NCBI RefSeq assembly: GCF_037975245.1
Contig: NC_092564.1
Span: 9,583,984-9,647,983, forward strand
DNA from: Apostichopus japonicus
Taxonomy: Eukaryota; Echinodermata; Holothuroidea; Aspidochirotida; Stichopodidae
Length of the DNA: 64,000 nt
Direction: 5' to 3'
Shown here: positions 58,601 through 64,000 of the stretch, one piece after another
Layout: each line of letters starts with the position of its first letter
How positions within the stretch are numbered: position 1 is the stretch's first letter
Program-made: the position numbers and the translations under genes
Notes under the pieces: generated by a model
What the model saw: only the letters and a program-made list of their open reading frames with translations
Told to the model about the DNA's origin: nothing
The model's database searches: none

Positions 58601-61459
58601 TAATACTCTCACACGATGTAGCAATTGCCTGTTGTCATTATATATACGCAATACATAATTTCATTATGTTGATTTGTCTCTATATTTCACAACAACTGGA
58701 ACTATCGGAATTCTACCCCTATATATCTGAACATCCAACGTGAGGTTCTAATATCATTGACAAATAAAAATGCAATATATTCCCGGCTACTACTTTAATA
58801 ACCTAGATATAAATGGAAGTTCATTCTTCCATAAGGTTAAGGCGATAACAATAAACTAGATCTATATTAAGTTTCCCTCCAGGGCGATTTACTTACTGAT
58901 CCTCATAGTATTTACACTATTGGTCACGTGATTCAATCCCTCTCGATGCAATTTACTTACCTATAAAAGGGAACCAAAATTGGTTTGAACAGAGAAAGGT
59001 ATATGGGAAGTATTTGTAAGGGCTCAGGTTAATTTTAAGTTTTTATATATAACGTGATATATAGTGATAAAATTTGATTGGAACTATATACGTGTGTAAA
59101 ATGACCTTACCCTATATATTTAATCAATTGGTTTTAGGAGTTTCGTCATGTTCGGGAACAAATGTTTGAGGTTGTTTTAGTAATTCCAGTTATAAACTAT
59201 ACGGTAACAAAAGTTATGTAAAAGTATTACGTATTGACGATCTCATACGTGCAATAGTCGAGGTAATTTAGAACGGAATAATGAGCCATTTTAATTGTAA
59301 AGAGATCTGAAAAGTAAATAGAACTTTTTGCAGTTTTGGCCGTCATTAAGATGTACTCCCATCGAGTATTACACTCACAAGATGGATACATTATTGATCA
59401 GCCTAATTTATTTCCCGGCTATATTGTTAATCGAAGATTTAATTATGTTAACAAATCATTAATTGGGATGATATACATATAGTATATCAATTTCGCCTTG
59501 CAGGCATTTACTCGTTCCTATCACAATTACTTGATTACACAAATGCGAGGGAAAAAAAGCTATGTATGGAAATTCAAACATTTTTTATGTGAAAAACTAT
59601 GACCATATTCATGCTATGATCACGTTCATCGTAAATTGGATTTAAGAACTTCTAGAACTTACAAATCAAGATCAGGTAAAGGTTCATATAATCTAGTAAT
59701 CAATTGAGGATTGGGAGGGGTGGGACGAGTGGGGTGGGTGGAGATTGGAGGTGGTGCTTGACAGAATTTGTGCAAGACGATAAAGTGTACCGTACGTATA
59801 CGCCTGCTTCACCTTAACACTGCACTGGTCACATTTTGAAGAGTATTAACGCAGTGGCGTGCGCACAGGAGAAGGGGTGGGACAAGGCCCACCTCCCCCC
59901 ACATGCTGGTACCCCCCCCCCCTCCATCGTCAGTCGAGGAAACGATTCAGTCAGGATTTTTTCAAAATTCAAAAGTATTTGTTTGTATAACCGCCCCCCC
60001 CCCCTCACCATTCATGACAATACCTTCACATCCCCACCCTTCATACCTCCCCGTCCTTTGAAATCTTGTGCACGACAATGCTATATTACGGGAAAGTGTC
60101 ACCAAGAATAATTAGGGAAACCTGATGAATTTACAAGCGTCGAGTTACTTGTCACATTACATTCATTTATATACAAATAACAATTTGCATGTACACCCGC
60201 TTATGTATACTCGTCCGTGTGGATTGATAGTATGGCTAACACATATGTGACAATGACTTCTACTGAGTTAGAATTTACGATTTGTTTGTCTCACAGTTTA
60301 GGTATAAATTGACGGGGAATTACAGACCTAATATAAGAATAATAGCCTAATATACGTGAAGATAATGGGTTAGGTAACATAAACAGTGGTGTAGGCTATA
60401 CTGAGATAGTCAAACAGAAGGTACCGTTGTATTCGTAGGCTCCGTACATGACGAGCCACCACTGCGCCCTCACAATCCTCCTCGTTCATCCATTGCGGAA
60501 CAGGTCTTGACCTAGCTTTATCCAGTATCGAGAGACTATATGACCCGTTGAGAGGCTGCTTTGGCGATGTTCTCTTTTTCGATGACAAACAATGCTACAT
60601 AATGAAAGGAAGCTGGCGCCGAGACATTAAACATTGTCTGAAGGCATTACGTCTAAGTTAATAATCTTTAGACCCATGTGACCTGCCAAATCTCAAAATA
60701 CGTTGCTTTTTTTCCAAACTTGATTTACTGACATACTATATTAAAAAAGTGTCCATATTAGGATCCTGCTTATGAGCATCTCTCTATGAATATTTCTTCA
60801 AACCTTCACTGCTGTGTAAGGTCATTATTCTATCTGAAAAAACCCCCTATATACTCCAGAACTTTTCATTAATGTTAAATACTACCGCAAATTGGCGGCA
60901 AAATGACTACCAAATTGACCCATTCTCTAGAGGGACCAGGGTGAGTTGGCCTCTACCACAATTTCGTCTGACGAATAGGCAACCCGTTTCCAATTATTGT
61001 TTTTAGTTGCGACTAGTGCTGATTTCTAACAAGGCCATGTGATGTTGCAATCCTTTTGTAGTGAAAATACGTGTCGGGAACGTTTGTTTAAAAGATGGCA
61101 AATATTACCACATAACCAAGGAAGTTGTAGAACCCCCTTGATATAACAATTTTTTTCCGCTATAAAGGGTTTGTTCAAGGGTTAATTGCGATAGGTCGTG
61201 TTGTGATCAAAAGGTATACCCTGATGGAGACCTTTCCAACAATGGCTCTATTGTCGTTAGCAGCTGAGTAACTCTTTTGTTATGTTGATGAGTCTCACAC
61301 ACAGCCTTTCGCTGCTGTATCGTCTGATCTCAGCTTTATAACGGTTCGCGGTCTGTATATCGTGTACAGCCTGTATCACGTTATTTGCTTTACGTAACAC
61401 ACAGTGTTAACAGTGGATCTTTTTTTCTGTAGAAAACGTTCTCTACGATTACAGTAGCA
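55675..61459. other. Mostly intergenic, no gene recognised
   Basis: Contains a hairpin plus direct repeat at 56184-56242, poly-C/poly-G tracts (57014, 58199, 59908, 59993), a MITE-like end CAGTGGCGTGCGCACAGG near 59852, and short open frames such as the one at 60588-60370 (-) that lack an ATG start and any known motif. Confidence 0.45.
56184..56242. repeat. Hairpin with adjacent direct repeat
   Basis: CCAGAGCCGTAT (56191-56202) pairs with ATACGGCTCTGG (56211-56222) across an 8-nt loop. GCAACATCCAGAGCCGTATA is then repeated directly 38 bp on. Confidence 0.85.
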
Positions 61460-61523
61460 ATGGCTGGCTGGATTTTGACTGTTGTTACCATAATAGCTAC
61501 TTTTTCTCTCGGTGCAAGTGAAG
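61460..61523 (+). CDS. Signal-peptide exon of a secreted or membrane protein
   Basis: ATG at 61460 encodes MAGWILTVVTIIATFSLGASE, a typical cleavable signal peptide (short polar start, hydrophobic core, small residues before the cut). It ends at the donor GAAG|GTAAGA; 21 codons plus one base. Upstream, TTTATAA near 61335 could be a TATA box, and TTTTTTTCTGTAG before 61431 could be an acceptor if a leader exon exists. The remainder of the gene is to the right, mostly outside the window. Confidence 0.65.
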
Positions 61524-64000
61524 GTAAGAATAATGTTATACATGTAGAGAAATATTGATTCGTTTGTGAATGTGAAACTATTGGTTCCAAATAGTACTTA
61601 GGTATCGTTGCGTTCAAGTTACTTGTTAATGTAGGATGAGCTTTAAACGAGAAAGGCACTTGGCTACCTGTTGTCATTAGGTTTCAGTTAGAGTGTAACA
61701 CTTCTGCAATATAATTAATTGTGTTGACTTTTGTAAAAATTAGTAAATATTTCGTAGGCCTACATATAGGTCACTTCATTGTTTACTTCGACAGCATAAA
61801 CTTGTCTAACAAAATGATTTGTTAAATCGGTATTGTTAATCTGACGGTTTTTACGAATTCGAAAGTGAGCTGTTGATTACTATCTGGGCTATCGAAAGAA
61901 ACTTTCAGGCCTAGGCCTAGCCTAATGCCTAAGTGTAAATAGTAGCATGAGTTGTTTTTGCATTAACTGAGTTGTTACTGTTAATGACTTACGCAGTAAG
62001 ATACTGTAGGGATTTTGTTGGTTCTGAGTAACACTACTCTCGTCTAAATTCGTGTTTGTGACATGGTTACAGTATGACTACAGTAGTTTTCACTGGCTGC
62101 AGTGCCAAAGTTACTGTAAATTATGCAGGAACAGGTTAGATTTTTAAAGTTTAAGCAGGTGCTTCATTAACTTGAAGCTTCCATTCTTATGGTTTATATA
62201 CTGTAGGCTATATTGCCAACTAGGGCATAGTCCTCTTGTCTTGGCTGATTAGCCTACTGTAGGCACATTTCAGATGAATTGCTGTAAAGACATCATTTCC
62301 ACAAAGGCCTAAAGGCACATGTACCATTAACACTTAACATTCACTGACTCCTGTTTGAACCATAACACACAACTCTTAAAAGAGGTGTTGGAGGATACTT
62401 CAGATGGAGGAGTGGGAGGGGGTAGGGATGGTGGAAGGCAGGGGATGCATGTTATTGACTGGCCTTATGAGGTCATGAAATGGGAAGCTTGGTGGGATTT
62501 AAGGAGGTGAAGCCCCAAGAATCTGTGCATGTTGAGATAATTCTAACTTTTCTCATTGCAATTTTCAAGCACAGAAATTCATCTCAGAAATGGAATTTGT
62601 TAATCTTTCAGTGAATTATAGGGATGGGGGGGGGGGGTTGGTAAAGACCCCATCTCCTATCTCACTCTTCTACTTCCCTGCTCAGTTGGCATTCACCAAC
62701 CACCTGTTGAAACTTGGTGTCTGTAAGTAACATCACCAATTTATACAGATTCTGAATCAAGTAAAGTTCCATCAACCAAACTATGTAGGCCTATGGCCAT
62801 TGCAATTGATTTCAGTCATGGTTATAACAGTAATCATACTGTGTACTAACAACAGTCTAGACTACTACCATCAGATGACAATATTTATAAGGAGGGTCAT
62901 AGCAAGTACTAAACTAACAACCAAATTCTACTACTCGGTAGGAATTATCTAATATAGAGACAGTCACTTTTCAATGGAGTAGACAATATTATGGCAGTCA
63001 TTTTCATGCGTTACAGGCTGCAAGAATGATAATAATCCTGATACAATTGATGCATACCATTCAAACTTCTTTTTTGGATGGTTGATCTGGCTTAAATGTC
63101 ATCAGTATTGTCCCAAATATGGTACAAAAGTCAAGTGAAGTTCATTCATGTTCAAACTCCCAAGATTCAATTACATACTATCTTCAAAATATGTCCTTAA
63201 GTCTGTAAGTTGGAGTTTTAAGATGTATCATTACTTTGACAGTGTGCATTGGGCTGCCCTTTATTAACTTCCATGGCAAGCATTTACTTTGGGACTTTGC
63301 CATCTGTCACTCTGCAAATATGTTTGTCATTTTGAAATTTACTGTGCAAAGTTAGTCACTATTTGCATTCAAGTTTTACAAAATAATTGGAAATATGGTT
63401 GACATGAAGTCCCTGCATTTTGTTCTTAAAATAAATATACTGTAACACTTGAAAATTTGAACTTTACAGCATTTTCTGGGTATAGTACTATATGTGCATG
63501 TAGTGTGTAGTTGTCTATTATATAATTGCAATCAGCCTGTTCAAGGTTAACACTTTATTCAAATTTGGATAATTCACACTAGTACAGTACTGTATTTATA
63601 GTACAGTATATAGGTTTGTGCATGGATTAATGTGTCTTTTTTTCCCCTATACCGCAAACTGCCTCTCTGTGCTACTAACGAAACAGCGATAATTAGTAAT
63701 AAATTAACATGCACAAACCGTTTCCATTCTTGCAAATTGGATGGATAAGCAATGTGCTGTATAACCTTCATAAATTATCTTGGAATACCGAACAGCAGAG
63801 ACATTGACGGAAAGGTTGTGATCAATAATTTACCTTACAGTAGATCTCTATAATCATTATTATCATGAGCAGGTTCAAACAGGCTTTTAACATGTAAAGG
63901 AAGATATTGCTAAATTTGATTATCGATGTGCGATTGTCACTTTCAATGTTTCTTTAGAAGTTTACGCTCAGCGGAAACTTCCTTCAGAATACTAAAAATG
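61524..64000 (+). other. Probable first intron of the signal-peptide gene
   Basis: No exon is clearly visible. Near the end, TTTACGCTCAG before 63976 is an acceptor that would keep the phase-1 frame open to the window edge (ETSFRILKM). The earlier TTTCTTTAG leads to a stop after 12 codons. Contains a poly-G run near 62625 and TAGGCCTA palindromes at 61756, 61911 and 62785. Confidence 0.35.

Noticed and set aside
60370-60588. 72-residue minus-strand frame starting SSKKRTSPKQP
   Set aside because: Starts only at TTG, has no clear splice sites and no recognised domain, though it is one of the more protein-like unassigned frames.

Overview
The window looks like AT-rich nuclear DNA of a marine invertebrate, most likely a deuterostome and perhaps an echinoderm such as a sea cucumber. 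The evidence is intron-split genes with animal orthologues, tRNA-derived SINEs, many short hAT-like and piggyBac-like elements, frequent poly-G/poly-C tracts, satellites, and an excess of the palindrome TAGGCCTA. No bacterial or viral genes were seen. The species is inferred, not shown.

Layout. 1-5 kb: poly-G-rich hAT-like MITE fragments and a decayed 5'-truncated LINE on the minus strand. 6.0-12.1 kb: a near-perfect array of six ~917-bp units, each carrying one terminus of a hAT-like element. 12.4-19.7 kb: the main locus, a large KDZ/Zisupton-type transposase gene on the plus strand. A short zinc-finger exon splices in frame to one long exon. That exon carries further C2H2 fingers, a SWIM finger, a DDE core, a SAP-like segment, two SUMO-interacting motifs, a Ulp1-type cysteine protease, a PHD finger and an SprT-type zinc metalloprotease. 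One in-frame TAG splits it. 20-25 kb: simple and degenerate repeats. 25.3-27.7 kb: a ~210-bp satellite. 29.5-32.2 kb: three terminal exons of a MIF4G-domain translation factor (+). 38.4-49.6 kb: a complete 12-exon TTC23-type TPR gene (-), 509 residues, with two U12-type AT-AC introns. 51-56 kb: hAT-like elements with intact 8-bp target duplications; one sits inside an open reading frame and another inside a U2 snRNA-like sequence. 61.5 kb: a signal-peptide exon of a gene running off the right end.

The strongest candidate for something new is the transposase locus. It joins a DNA transposase to SUMO-binding motifs, a SUMO-protease-like fold and a DNA-protein-crosslink-protease-like fold. SIMs plus SprT is the logic of the host GCNA/SPRTN repair proteins, so the element may carry its own system for handling sumoylated or covalently trapped proteins on DNA. 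That is inference. The paired AT-AC introns in TTC23 and the MITE that may act as a new intron are the next best leads.
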